NCBI GenBank assembly: GCA_012798935.1
Contig: JAAZMG010000014.1
Location: 1-8,351, forward strand
Length of the DNA stretch: 8,351 nucleotides
Origin: Tissierellia bacterium
Lineage (GTDB): Bacteria > Bacillota > Clostridia > Tissierellales > Tepidimicrobiaceae
Reading direction: 5' to 3'
The number at the start of each line of letters is the position of its first letter. The stretch's first letter is position 1. The notes beneath the pieces were generated by a model. The model searched no databases. It was not told the origin of the DNA and saw only the letters and a program-made list of their open reading frames with translations. Shown piece after piece: positions 1 through 5,956 of this stretch. Made by a program: the position numbers and the translations under genes.

Positions 1-21
1 AAATTATTTAAATGACATATG

Positions 22-58
22 AAAGCTCACTTTTTTAACATGAAGGTGAGTTTTTCCT
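22..58 (+). terminator. Intrinsic terminator of an upstream gene outside the window
   Basis: AAAGCTCAC (22-30) pairs with GTGAGTTTT (46-54), a 9-bp stem with one G-U pair. The loop is about 15 nt and a T-rich tail reaches base 60. No coding region can be assigned to bases 1-60, so this most likely ends a + strand gene just left of the window. It also isolates the downstream gene, which has its own promoter. Confidence 0.7.
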
Positions 59-68
59 TTTATTGATA

Positions 69-97
69 TTGATATAGTTTCAAAATTTATGTATGAT
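69..97 (+). promoter_or_regulatory. SigA-type promoter of the 527-residue membrane protein gene
   Basis: TTGATA (69-74) and TATGAT (92-97) are separated by exactly 17 nt, and each is one mismatch or close to the vegetative -35/-10 consensus. Transcription would start near base 104, giving a leader of about 45 nt before the AGGGGG ribosome-binding site at 133-138. Seen directly; activity is inferred. Confidence 0.65.
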
Positions 98-148
98 AGA
101 TTGATGGCATAGGAAAAAATCTTATTAATATTAGGGGGTAAAGTCTAT

Positions 149-1732
149 ATGAAGGAACAAGTAAATTTCTTTAAAATTGCCAGAGTACTATCAATACCTT
201 TATTAGCTTTCATTTTGTGGTATGTATTTTTACCGGCAATTAATCTACATTTTTTTGAATTTTGGATTTATCTTATAGTTAATTTAGTATATACCATAAT
301 TATCCTAATTACATTTAATAAAAAGTATTATAAGTTTTTCATAATACCAGTAATTTTATTTGCTTTATTAATTATATTAAAATTGTCTTCGGCAACAATG
401 CTTCATTCAACAAGATATGCAAATTTAATTAAAAAGGAAAATAGTTCTTTTGAAGAAGATATAAAAGAAGCCTCATTTGAGCAAGTGCCTACAGTTGATA
501 GGGATACAGCACAAAGATTAGGTAGTAGGAAAATGGGGGAGATGTTGGATTTGGTTTCTCAATATAATGTATCTAATGCTTATACTCAAATAAATTATGA
601 TGACAAGCCAGTAAGAGTTACTCCCCTTGAATATAATGGGTTCCTAAAGTGGATAGGTAACAAAAAAGAAGGAATACCCAACTATATAATAGTAGATATG
701 ATAGACGGTAAAGTAGAGTTAAAGAAACTTGGAAACAATATAAAATATTCTAAGTCAGATAAATTATCAAGAGATATTTATAGGCATTTAAGATTTAAAT
801 ATCCTATGGATATGTTTTTTGAGGTGAATTTTGAAATTGATGAAGAAGGAACCCCTTATTGGGTAGCACCAGTATATCATAATACAATTGGTTGGTTTGG
901 AGGATTTGATGTAAAAGAAGTAATATTAACCAATGCAACAAATGGAGAAACTAAAAAATATAATATAGAAGATGTACCAAAATGGGTTGATAGAATTTAT
1001 GATGCTGATGAAATAATCCAGCAGCTTAATTGGAATGGAGGACTTCAATCAGGATTTATTAATTCCTTATTTGCTCAAAAGGGTGTATTACAAACAACTG
1101 AAGGATATAATTATCTAGCTATAGATGATGATGTTTATTTGTATACAGGCATGACATCTGTAGGGGCTGATGAATCTAATGTTGGCTTTGTACTTGTAAA
1201 TTTAAGAACAAAGGATACTAAATTTTATAAAATGTCATCAGCAGAAGAATTTTCAGCTATGGAAAGTGCTGAAGGAGCAGTGCAAGAAAAAGGTTATATA
1301 TCAACCTTTCCAATATTATTGAATATAGACAATAAGCCAACTTATTTTATGTCTCTAAAGGATGAAGCAGGACTTGTTAAAATGTATGCATTAGTTGATG
1401 CACAAAACTATCAAAAAGTATCAATTGGTACAACAGTGAATAATGTTGTTAGTACTCATATAGGCAAAGATATAACTAATACTGAGTCTGAAGAAGATAC
1501 GGAACCAACGGAATTTTCAAATGCAAAAGGTAAAATAATAAGTATTGAATCAGTTGTTATTGACGGTAACACTCATTATTATTTCATAGTAGATAATAGT
1601 GATAGCATATTTATAGCTAATATTGGGGTATCAGAAAAGTTACCGTTTATAAAAGTTGATGATGAAGTTAATATAGAATATTATGAAAAAAATAATTTAA
1701 ATCAAGTAAAGAAACTAGAACTTTTAAAATAA
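149..1732 (+). CDS. Membrane-anchored protein with large extracytoplasmic region, function unassigned
   Basis: This is a 527-residue protein of unassigned function. The ATG at 149 lies 10 nt after a strong AGGGGG site. Three hydrophobic segments (about residues 11-30, 36-55 and 61-80) form an N-terminal membrane module. About 440 mostly hydrophilic residues follow, probably outside the cell. The central part (about 150-430) has beta-rich stretches with conserved-looking motifs: YWVAPVY (237-243), an IGWFGG run (247-252), YTGMTSVGADES (332-343) and PTYFMSLKDEAGLVKMYALV (397-416). The pattern 'processing of a substrate-like beta unit followed by NATNGET' recalls PepSY-type repeats, but only loosely. 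An acidic linker (444-454) leads to a short C-terminal beta domain (458-527) that could be OB-like. Similar uncharacterised proteins occur in Firmicutes as far as I recall. It appears monocistronic, between its own promoter and a strong terminator. No catalytic motif is evident. Confidence 0.9.
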   Translation: MKEQVNFFKIARVLSIPLLAFILWYVFLPAINLHFFEFWIYLIVNLVYTIIILITFNKKYYKFFIIPVILFALLIILKLSSATMLHSTRYANLIKKENSSFEEDIKEASFEQVPTVDRDTAQRLGSRKMGEMLDLVSQYNVSNAYTQINYDDKPVRVTPLEYNGFLKWIGNKKEGIPNYIIVDMIDGKVELKKLGNNIKYSKSDKLSRDIYRHLRFKYPMDMFFEVNFEIDEEGTPYWVAPVYHNTIGWFGGFDVKEVILTNATNGETKKYNIEDVPKWVDRIYDADEIIQQLNWNGGLQSGFINSLFAQKGVLQTTEGYNYLAIDDDVYLYTGMTSVGADESNVGFVLVNLRTKDTKFYKMSSAEEFSAMESAEGAVQEKGYISTFPILLNIDNKPTYFMSLKDEAGLVKMYALVDAQNYQKVSIGTTVNNVVSTHIGKDITNTESEEDTEPTEFSNAKGKIISIESVVIDGNTHYYFIVDNSDSIFIANIGVSEKLPFIKVDDEVNIEYYEKNNLNQVKKLELLK

Positions 1733-1772
1733 AGTAAACAAAAGTCTGTTTAAATCTAATGTTTTAGCTATC

Positions 1773-1807
1773 AACACATCTAGTTTATATGGAACTAGAT
1801 GTGTTTT
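1773..1807 (+). terminator. Intrinsic terminator after the 527-residue membrane protein
   Basis: AACACATCTAGTT (1773-1785) and AACTAGATGTGTT (1793-1805) form a perfect 13-bp stem with a 7-nt loop, followed by TTTT. It begins 40 nt after the stop codon at 1732 and precedes the promoter of the ZIP gene, so the two genes are separate transcription units. Confidence 0.9.
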
Positions 1808-1856
1808 ATATGTAACATATCATAGAAGTGAAAGGATATCTTTAGGCGTTTTAATA

Positions 1857-1865
1857 TGTTATAAT
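1857..1865 (+). promoter_or_regulatory. Extended -10 promoter of the ZIP transporter gene
   Basis: TGTTATAAT at 1857-1865 is a perfect extended -10 element (TGnTATAAT). No good -35 hexamer lies 16-18 nt upstream; TATCTT at 1837-1842 is weak. That fits an extended -10 promoter or one helped by an activator. The expected start is near 1872, leaving a leader of roughly 57 nt. Confidence 0.6.
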
Positions 1866-1875
1866 TTAAAAGGAC

Positions 1876-1888
1876 ATATTGTTACAAT
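1876..1888. promoter_or_regulatory. Candidate operator dyad at the ZIP gene transcription start
   Basis: ATTGT-T-ACAAT (1878-1888) is a 5+1+5 inverted repeat placed just downstream of the -10, at about +7 to +17, where a bound repressor would block initiation. The embedded TGTTACA (1880-1886) is the reverse complement of TGTAACA at 1811-1817, upstream of the promoter. It does not clearly match a Zur, Fur or MntR consensus that I know, so the regulator is not assigned. In DNA this AT-rich, a dyad of this size can arise by chance. Confidence 0.35.
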
Positions 1889-1917
1889 AAATGTGATAAA
1901 ATTCTAATTTATGCTAC

Positions 1918-1923
1918 GAGGTG
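1918..1923 (+). promoter_or_regulatory. Ribosome-binding site that sets the ZIP start at 1929
   Basis: GAGGTG lies 5 nt before the ATG at 1929. An in-frame ATG at 1911 sits upstream of this site, has no purine-rich sequence before it (only ATTCTAATTT), and would place the binding site inside the coding region. The start at 1929 is therefore preferred. Confidence 0.75.
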
Positions 1924-1928
1924 TTTAT

Positions 1929-2675
1929 ATGGAAGGATTAATCTATAGTTTTTTTGCAGGAATATCAACATCTATAGGAGTTATACTAATTATAATATTT
2001 GGAAAGCCAAATGAAAAACTTTTATCTACTTTATTGGGATTTGCTGGGGGTATAATGGTTTCTATATCTGTTTTTGAATTGATGCCAGAATCAGTTGAAG
2101 TAGGTTCTTTAATCAGTACAGTAATAGGATTTTTACTAGGTGCTGCTATTATGAGGATTTTAGATAAATATGTACCCCATTCTCATTTATCGGAAACAGA
2201 AAATATAGTTGAAGAAAGTGCAGAAAACTTTAAAGTAGAGGCAAATTCTATGATGAGAGCAGGATGTTTAATTTTATTTGGTATAGGTATTCATAATTTA
2301 CCGGAAGGTTTAGCAATAGGAGCAGGATTAGAGTCCAGTCCAGAATTTGGAATGGATATAGCTTTGGCCATAGCTCTCCACAATATTCCGGAAGGATTAG
2401 CAATGGCAGGGCCTTTGAAAGCAGGAGGGCTAGAATCTAAGAAAATATTTTTATTTACATTGATAGCAGGTCTAATGACACCATTAGGAACTATTATAGG
2501 TTTAATATTTTTTAAGATATCTCCGGCATTTATAGGTGGTTCTTTAGCTTTTGCTGCAGGAGCTATGATTTATATAGTAATTGACGAAATAGTGCCTAAA
2601 GCTAATGAAATAAATAGCCATTTTAGCAATCTAGGGATGATAAGTGGAATTTTATTAGGATTTGCTTTTCTATAA
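1929..2675 (+). CDS. ZIP-family divalent metal transporter (ZupT-like)
   Basis: A 248-residue inner-membrane carrier of the ZIP (Zrt/Irt-like) family, which moves Zn2+ and sometimes Fe2+ or Mn2+ into the cytoplasm. The two signature helices are clear: HNLPEGLAIG (122-131) in TM4 and HNIPEGLAM (151-159) in TM5. Their His, Asn and Glu residues form the metal site in ZIP proteins. FELMPES (49-55) in TM2 and an IDEIVPKA segment (218-225) near TM7 also carry polar residues at family positions. About eight hydrophobic helices are visible. The loop between TM3 and TM4 (about 81-108) has PHSH (83-86) and many acidic residues, like the metal-binding loops of this family. Length matches bacterial ZupT (about 250-270). 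The gene stands alone with its own promoter and terminator. Metal specificity cannot be read from the sequence. Confidence 0.93.
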   Translation: MEGLIYSFFAGISTSIGVILIIIFGKPNEKLLSTLLGFAGGIMVSISVFELMPESVEVGSLISTVIGFLLGAAIMRILDKYVPHSHLSETENIVEESAENFKVEANSMMRAGCLILFGIGIHNLPEGLAIGAGLESSPEFGMDIALAIALHNIPEGLAMAGPLKAGGLESKKIFLFTLIAGLMTPLGTIIGLIFFKISPAFIGGSLAFAAGAMIYIVIDEIVPKANEINSHFSNLGMISGILLGFAFL

Positions 2676-2700
2676 GCTATTAATTAAATTTTAAAACGAA

Positions 2701-2736
2701 AAAATGAGTTAAAGGGACATCCCTTTAACCCATTTT
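2701..2736. terminator. Bidirectional terminator between ZIP and foldase genes
   Basis: Bases 2701-2716 and 2721-2736 pair over 16 positions with a single A-C mismatch (2707/2730) around an ACAT loop. A-rich sequence precedes the left arm and T-rich sequence ends the right arm, so the hairpin can end transcription from both sides. Its right arm overlaps the first two bases of the foldase stop codon (read on the minus strand at 2735-2737). The two genes are convergent with only 59 nt between stops. Confidence 0.85.
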
Positions 2737-3631
2737 ATATAAATGTTTCGATTTTATATTTTTCAAATTTATCTTGAATCCAGGTATTATATGCTTCTGG
2801 GAATTTTTCTTGGTATATCATATCTTTTATATCTTCTTTGCTATCTTCATAATTAGCTTCTTTTGCTTCTTTTTTATCTTCTACTTTAATAATATGATAT
2901 CCAAACTTTGTTTTAACTGGAGAACTAATTTTACCAACTTCTAATGAAAAAGCAGCCTCTTCAAATTCTGGCACCATAGCTCCTTTTCCAAAGAATCCAA
3001 GGTCCCCGCCATTTTTACTATTGCCAGTGTCTGTAGAGTATTCTTTTGCTAATTTTTCAAAATCTTCACCAGCAGCTAATTTTTTTTCAATTTCTAGAGC
3101 AGTTTCTTCAGTTTCAACTAATATATGTCGAGCTTTTACCTCTTCTGGTTGATTAAAGGTTTCCTTGTTTTCTTCAAAATATTTTTTTTGTTCTTCTTCT
3201 GTTATGGAAATTTCTGGCTCTAATAATTTTTTAATAGATAGATTGGTTTCTATATTCTTTTTTAAATCTTCTTCTGAAATTCCAGAATATTGGAGGGCGT
3301 TATTTAAGGCTTCTTCACCCCCCATATTTTCTTTCATCTTATCAATTTCATTTTGTATATTTTCCTCAGTTATATTGATATTTTGGCTTTTAGCTTCCAA
3401 AGATATAATTTTATCAATAATTAATGCATTTAATGCTTGTTGCCCGTTTGCTTGGACTAAATAATCATATAGCTGATCCTTGGTAATTTTCTCATTATTC
3501 ACAAGGGCCACAGTAGTTTCTTTCTCTTTTTTACTTGAATTAGAACTTAAATTAAATGTTAATAGGGTTGTAGCTATTAAAACAATAGCTATAACTAATG
3601 CAATAACTCTTTTTTTGTTTGATTGTTCCAT
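2735..3631 (-). CDS. Membrane-anchored parvulin-type foldase (PrsA/SurA-like peptidyl-prolyl isomerase)
   Basis: A 298-residue extracytoplasmic foldase that should help secreted proteins fold at the outer face of the membrane. Residues 8-27 form one hydrophobic segment after a basic start (NKKR). There is no cysteine, so it is an uncleaved anchor or ordinary signal rather than the lipoprotein signal usual in PrsA. A SurA-N-like helical region (about 41-150, with VALVNNEKITKDQLYDYLVQ at 41-60) precedes a complete parvulin domain (about 164-254). That domain carries KARHILV (166-172), GGDLGFFGKGAMVPEFEEAAF (208-228) and FGYHIIKVED (243-252), including both conserved histidines (169, 246). A charged helical tail follows. 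The ATG at 3631 is chosen; a TTG one codon earlier (3634) is equally well placed and would add one Met. The gene is alone on this strand with its own promoter. Confidence 0.93.
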   Translation of the reverse strand: MEQSNKKRVIALVIAIVLIATTLLTFNLSSNSSKKEKETTVALVNNEKITKDQLYDYLVQANGQQALNALIIDKIISLEAKSQNINITEENIQNEIDKMKENMGGEEALNNALQYSGISEEDLKKNIETNLSIKKLLEPEISITEEEQKKYFEENKETFNQPEEVKARHILVETEETALEIEKKLAAGEDFEKLAKEYSTDTGNSKNGGDLGFFGKGAMVPEFEEAAFSLEVGKISSPVKTKFGYHIIKVEDKKEAKEANYEDSKEDIKDMIYQEKFPEAYNTWIQDKFEKYKIETFI

Positions 3632-3641
3632 CAATGGTCTT

Positions 3642-3649
3642 CCACCTTT
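3642..3649 (-). promoter_or_regulatory. Ribosome-binding site of the foldase gene with two adjacent start codons
   Basis: On the minus strand AAAGGTGG (3649-3642) lies 7 nt before TTG (3634-3632) and 10 nt before ATG (3631-3629). Both spacings are usable, so the start differs by only one residue. Confidence 0.7.
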
Positions 3650-3679
3650 CTTATATTTGTCTTCTATTATAATTATATC

Positions 3680-3688
3680 ATTATATCA
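3680..3688 (-). promoter_or_regulatory. Extended -10 promoter of the foldase gene
   Basis: Read on the minus strand, 3688-3680 is TGATATAAT, a perfect extended -10. The -35 region 17 nt upstream (ATGTTA) is poor. Further TATAAT-like hexamers lie downstream in the same AT-rich stretch, so the exact start is uncertain. The leader would be about 40 nt. Confidence 0.55.
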
Positions 3689-3764
3689 TAAATATGCCAT
3701 ATTAACATAGAGAGATGTTTTATTTATTGTATTTATGAAAATGAAAATTTTCGACTTTTAAATA

Positions 3765-3794
3765 GTAACAAATTTTACAAATAAATCATATAAT
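3765..3794 (+). promoter_or_regulatory. Candidate promoter of the small carboxypeptidase-regulatory-like protein
   Basis: TATAAT (3789-3794) has a partial -35 GTAACA (3765-3770) at 18-nt spacing. The overlapping CATATAAT (3787-3794) also resembles the sporulation SigE -10 (CATACAAT), so vegetative or mother-cell expression is possible. The sequence alone does not decide. The leader would be about 50 nt. Confidence 0.4.
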
Positions 3795-3819
3795 GTTCTA
3801 GGGTTAGGGATAAAAACAT

Positions 3820-3857
3820 CCATCATTTAAAAACTAGAAAGGGGGTTAGAATGATGG
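3820..3857 (+). promoter_or_regulatory. Leader hairpin enclosing the start codon, ribosome-binding site in the loop
   Basis: CCATCATT (3820-3827) pairs perfectly with AATGATGG (3850-3857), extendable by a U-G pair at each end. The right arm contains the ATG at 3851 and the next ATG at 3854. The 22-nt loop carries the AAAGGGGG site (3838-3845). If it forms, the start codon is paired while the Shine-Dalgarno stays open. Seen as sequence complementarity; a regulatory role is inference. Confidence 0.35.
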
Positions 3858-4177
3858 GTTGGAAATTAAAAAGAATAGAAGTAAAACTTGAAAAAAATTT
3901 ATGCGTTTTATTGACTCCTGAAAATAGAGCAGCTATACATGGAGTAGTAAGGTTTCCAAATGGTAAGCCAGTTAAAGATGCTGTAGTTAAACTTTTTAAG
4001 AGAAAGAGTTCGAATCCATGCGATTTAATACCTGTTACTTTTGCTTTTACTGATAAATGTGGACAATTTTTATTTGGAGTAGATTCATGTACAGATTATG
4101 TTATAAAAGTGTTCTTCTATGAACCTGAAGATTGTAAGCGAAAGAAAGAGTATGATGAATACGATATGGATTGTTAG
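3851..4177 (+). CDS. Small carboxypeptidase regulatory-like (transthyretin-like beta-sandwich) domain protein
   Basis: A 108-residue protein made almost entirely of one carboxypeptidase-regulatory-like beta-sandwich. The hallmark run is IHGVVRFPNGKPVKDAVVKLF (29-49), followed by VTFAFTDKCGQFLFGV (62-77) and YVIKVFFYEPED (83-94). These match the 'G-V-x-d-x-x-G-x-P-v-x-x-A-x-V...t-D-x-x-G-x-f' pattern of the fold. There is no signal peptide and no partner catalytic domain. Six cysteines (18, 57, 70, 80, 95, 108) are many for a small cytoplasmic protein. The C-terminus is charged and ends in Cys (YDEYDMDC). Such stand-alone domains are common in Clostridia; a structural, possibly spore-coat, role is a guess. 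ATG 3851 is 5 nt after AAGGGGG, and an adjacent ATG at 3854 is equally plausible. It is monocistronic, between its own promoter and terminator. Confidence 0.8.
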   Translation: MMGWKLKRIEVKLEKNLCVLLTPENRAAIHGVVRFPNGKPVKDAVVKLFKRKSSNPCDLIPVTFAFTDKCGQFLFGVDSCTDYVIKVFFYEPEDCKRKKEYDEYDMDC

Positions 4178-4204
4178 TTATCCAAATTGATATGTTTTAA
4201 TGCA

Positions 4205-4249
4205 AAAAGGAATAAACTTCTTATTATTTATTAGAAGTTTGTTCCTTTT
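4205..4249 (+). terminator. Intrinsic terminator after the small beta-sandwich protein
   Basis: Two 17-nt arms (4205-4221 and 4233-4249) pair fully with one T-G wobble around an 11-nt AT loop. The right arm ends in TTTT. It lies 27 nt after the stop codon and separates this gene from the next on the same strand. Confidence 0.88.
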
Positions 4250-4317
4250 AAATAGGCTATATATCACTTATTTTTTTAAATTTTATAGAGTATAAACCAT
4301 AAAATTGAGGTGAGAGT

Positions 4318-4788
4318 ATGAAAGACTATTTAAAAGAACTATGTTTACCCTTTAATATAAAACTTGTTTACACGAATAATAAATATACTATTTTATCAAG
4401 TGGTCTCAATAAAAGTGGAAATCCAATTATTAGAGTTCATAAAAAACTAAAGGATTGTCCTAAGGTCATAGATGATGCTATTTTAGGGTATTATATAGAT
4501 TTTAAAAATGGAGATAAATACCTTAAAACAATTAAAAATTATGTAGAATTACAATTAAAATTAACTGATTATATTATCAAGGGATCTAATAAAGAGTATA
4601 GAAATTATTGGCTTTTAAAAGAAGAAAAACCTAAGTTTTCAAAAGAACCTGTAGAATTGGATATTAAATCAATTACAAAAAAGGGTTTCACAAGTAATGC
4701 AGCTGAACTCAACCAAAATAATATTATTAAGGTTTCTAAAGATGCTCTAGTAGAACTAGATATAACTGTAGATTATGTAAAAAAGTAA
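4318..4788 (+). CDS. Hypothetical protein, 156 residues
   Basis: I do not recognise this protein. The ATG at 4318 follows GAGGTGA (4307-4313), a strong binding site, and codon use looks like its neighbours, so it is very likely real. It is lysine-rich, with no signal peptide or membrane segment, and should be cytoplasmic. The stretch IIRVHKKLKDCPKVIDDAIL (37-56), followed by a GYYIDFKN run and helical KYLKTIKNYVE (68-78), faintly recalls the core of SprT-like zinc metalloprotease domains. The HExxH motif is absent, so no protease activity is proposed. The C-terminal third (about 103-156) alternates short beta-like and charged segments. No clear promoter stands out; TATAAA at 4291-4296 with TTATTT 17 nt upstream is weak. 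It sits alone between two strong terminators. Confidence 0.8.
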   Translation: MKDYLKELCLPFNIKLVYTNNKYTILSSGLNKSGNPIIRVHKKLKDCPKVIDDAILGYYIDFKNGDKYLKTIKNYVELQLKLTDYIIKGSNKEYRNYWLLKEEKPKFSKEPVELDIKSITKKGFTSNAAELNQNNIIKVSKDALVELDITVDYVKK

Positions 4789-4805
4789 AGTTTAGTATCT
4801 CAATT

Positions 4806-4859
4806 AAAATCCCTCTATTTATATAAGTACTAAAAAACTTATATAAATAGAGGGATTTT
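4806..4859. terminator. Bidirectional terminator with a perfect 23-bp stem
   Basis: Bases 4806-4828 and 4837-4859 are perfect reverse complements over 23 bp with an 8-nt A-rich loop. The stem has AAAA at its left foot and TTTT at its right, giving a U-tract in both directions. It sits between the convergent stop codons at 4788 and 4864, so both genes share it. Confidence 0.92.
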
Positions 4860-4863
4860 TATC

Positions 4864-5733
4864 TTATCCTTTCCTATTCTTCCTATATTTAATTACGCCT
4901 TTATATATAGCAAATCCGATTATACCAAATATAACTATAAAAGGTAATAGATAAATTAAAAAAATAATTAATCTTTGTAAAGTATTCTTAAAGAAATATA
5001 TAGAATTATTTATAGCATCTATGACCTTCGTACCAAAGGTTGTGTGTGGAGTTGTTGTACTGCTTATCTTTTCAACCTCTTGGATATATAGATTTATAGT
5101 GCTAAAATCTACTTTATCATCTAAATCCATTAAGTTAGATTGCAAGCTTTCCTTTTCATATATAATTTGACTTAACTCCGATTCTAAGGCTATTATATCC
5201 TCTATTTTAGTAGCCTTTTCCATAAGGGATAGGATTCTTTCTTCCTTAACTTCGAGAACCTTTAGTCTTGATTCTGTATCTGTATATTGTTTTGTAACAT
5301 CCTGTTTATTAACGCTTTCTCTAGTTTTGTTTCCAATAGTATTTAGATCAGTTTTAAAGTTTTGCACATTCCCTTTAGGAATTCTAACAACATAGTCTCC
5401 ATTTCTATAATTTCTAGAGCTAAAAGATATATTAGAATATTCCACATAGCCTTGATGTTTTTCAATAATTCTATTTAATTTTTCATTTGATTCATCAAAC
5501 TCAGTGGTTTCAAACTGTAAATCAATTGTGGTAATAACCTTATCTGGCTCTAGTGGACTATCAGACCCAAAGCCAGGGGAGGTTTCTTCTACAGAGGATT
5601 CTGAAAAATCATGTTCTGTTGCAGCACTATCATTTGTAGAGATTTCACTTTTTTGTGCACCACAACCAACCATTATAGATAAAACGAGTATAATACTAAC
5701 TAAAATAAGAATGATTTTTTTAGAGCTTCTCAC
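4864..5733 (-). CDS. DUF4349 domain lipoprotein
   Basis: A 289-residue envelope lipoprotein with a DUF4349 domain; its biochemical role is unknown. The N-terminus is a lipoprotein signal: basic RSSKK, a hydrophobic run, then MVGC with the lipidated Cys at 24. Met rather than Leu at -3 is slightly atypical. A Ser/Glu/Pro-rich linker (about 27-63) leads to the domain: VITTIDLQFETTEFDESNEK (66-85), GYVEYSNIS (95-103), YVVRIPKGNVQNF (114-126) and TKQYTDTESRLKVLEVKEER (147-166). A coiled-coil stretch follows (about 152-207), then STINLYIQE (211-219). One membrane helix (about 254-278) and a basic tail end the protein. A lipid anchor plus a C-terminal helix pins the coiled-coil domain to the membrane at both ends, the usual family layout. 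The start is GTG at 5733. Confidence 0.92.
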   Translation of the reverse strand: MRSSKKIILILVSIILVLSIMVGCGAQKSEISTNDSAATEHDFSESSVEETSPGFGSDSPLEPDKVITTIDLQFETTEFDESNEKLNRIIEKHQGYVEYSNISFSSRNYRNGDYVVRIPKGNVQNFKTDLNTIGNKTRESVNKQDVTKQYTDTESRLKVLEVKEERILSLMEKATKIEDIIALESELSQIIYEKESLQSNLMDLDDKVDFSTINLYIQEVEKISSTTTPHTTFGTKVIDAINNSIYFFKNTLQRLIIFLIYLLPFIVIFGIIGFAIYKGVIKYRKNRKG

Positions 5734-5741
5734 TTATAACG

Positions 5742-5749
5742 CCCCCTTT
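5742..5749 (-). promoter_or_regulatory. Ribosome-binding site supporting the GTG start of the DUF4349 gene
   Basis: On the minus strand AAAGGGGG (5749-5742) lies 8 nt before GTG (5733-5731). It fixes this GTG as the start, and the basic-plus-hydrophobic signal begins directly after it. Confidence 0.75.
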
Positions 5750-5760
5750 AATCTTATTAT

Positions 5761-5789
5761 ATAATAGGATTATGAATAATTTATTACAA
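5761..5789 (-). promoter_or_regulatory. SigA-type promoter of the DUF4349 gene
   Basis: Read on the minus strand, TTGTAA (5789-5784) and TATTAT (5766-5761) are 17 nt apart. The -10 is 5/6 and the -35 4/6 to consensus. The binding site AAAGGGGG lies only about 11 nt past the -10, so the leader is very short. An alternative TATAAT overlaps slightly downstream with worse spacing. Confidence 0.5.
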
Positions 5790-5956
5790 AATAGTGACAT
5801 TTAACTAAAAATAGTAAATTATTTTAGTATTATTTTTTACAGACAATATTCAAGCAAAAAGAAAAATTAAAGATTATGTAGTATAATATATTAGAATATA
5901 GATTTTTTTAAGATTGAAACTAATATAATTGGCTAAAGATAAAAGAGGATATATAT

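Noticed and set aside
62..76. Short ATTGAT direct repeat before the first gene
   Set aside because: Two copies of a six-base AT-rich word are expected by chance; the useful signal there is the -35 hexamer.
1911..1928. Upstream ATG start for the ZIP gene
   Set aside because: No Shine-Dalgarno precedes it, and the good GAGGTG site lies downstream of it, correctly placed for the ATG at 1929.
3165..3710. Two plus-strand open frames (3165-3464 and 3480-3710) opposite the foldase gene
   Set aside because: They lie antisense to a clearly real parvulin protein, encode low-complexity Phe/Ser-rich peptides that mirror its Lys/Glu codons, and lack ribosome-binding sites.
3632..3850. Possible riboswitch or small RNA in the divergent intergenic region
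   Set aside because: Apart from the short start-codon hairpin and two promoters, no conserved riboswitch-like helices, T-box or attenuator structure could be seen.
5504..5764. 86-codon plus-strand open frame opposite the DUF4349 gene
   Set aside because: It is antisense to the signal peptide and linker of a recognised lipoprotein, with no binding site or promoter of its own.
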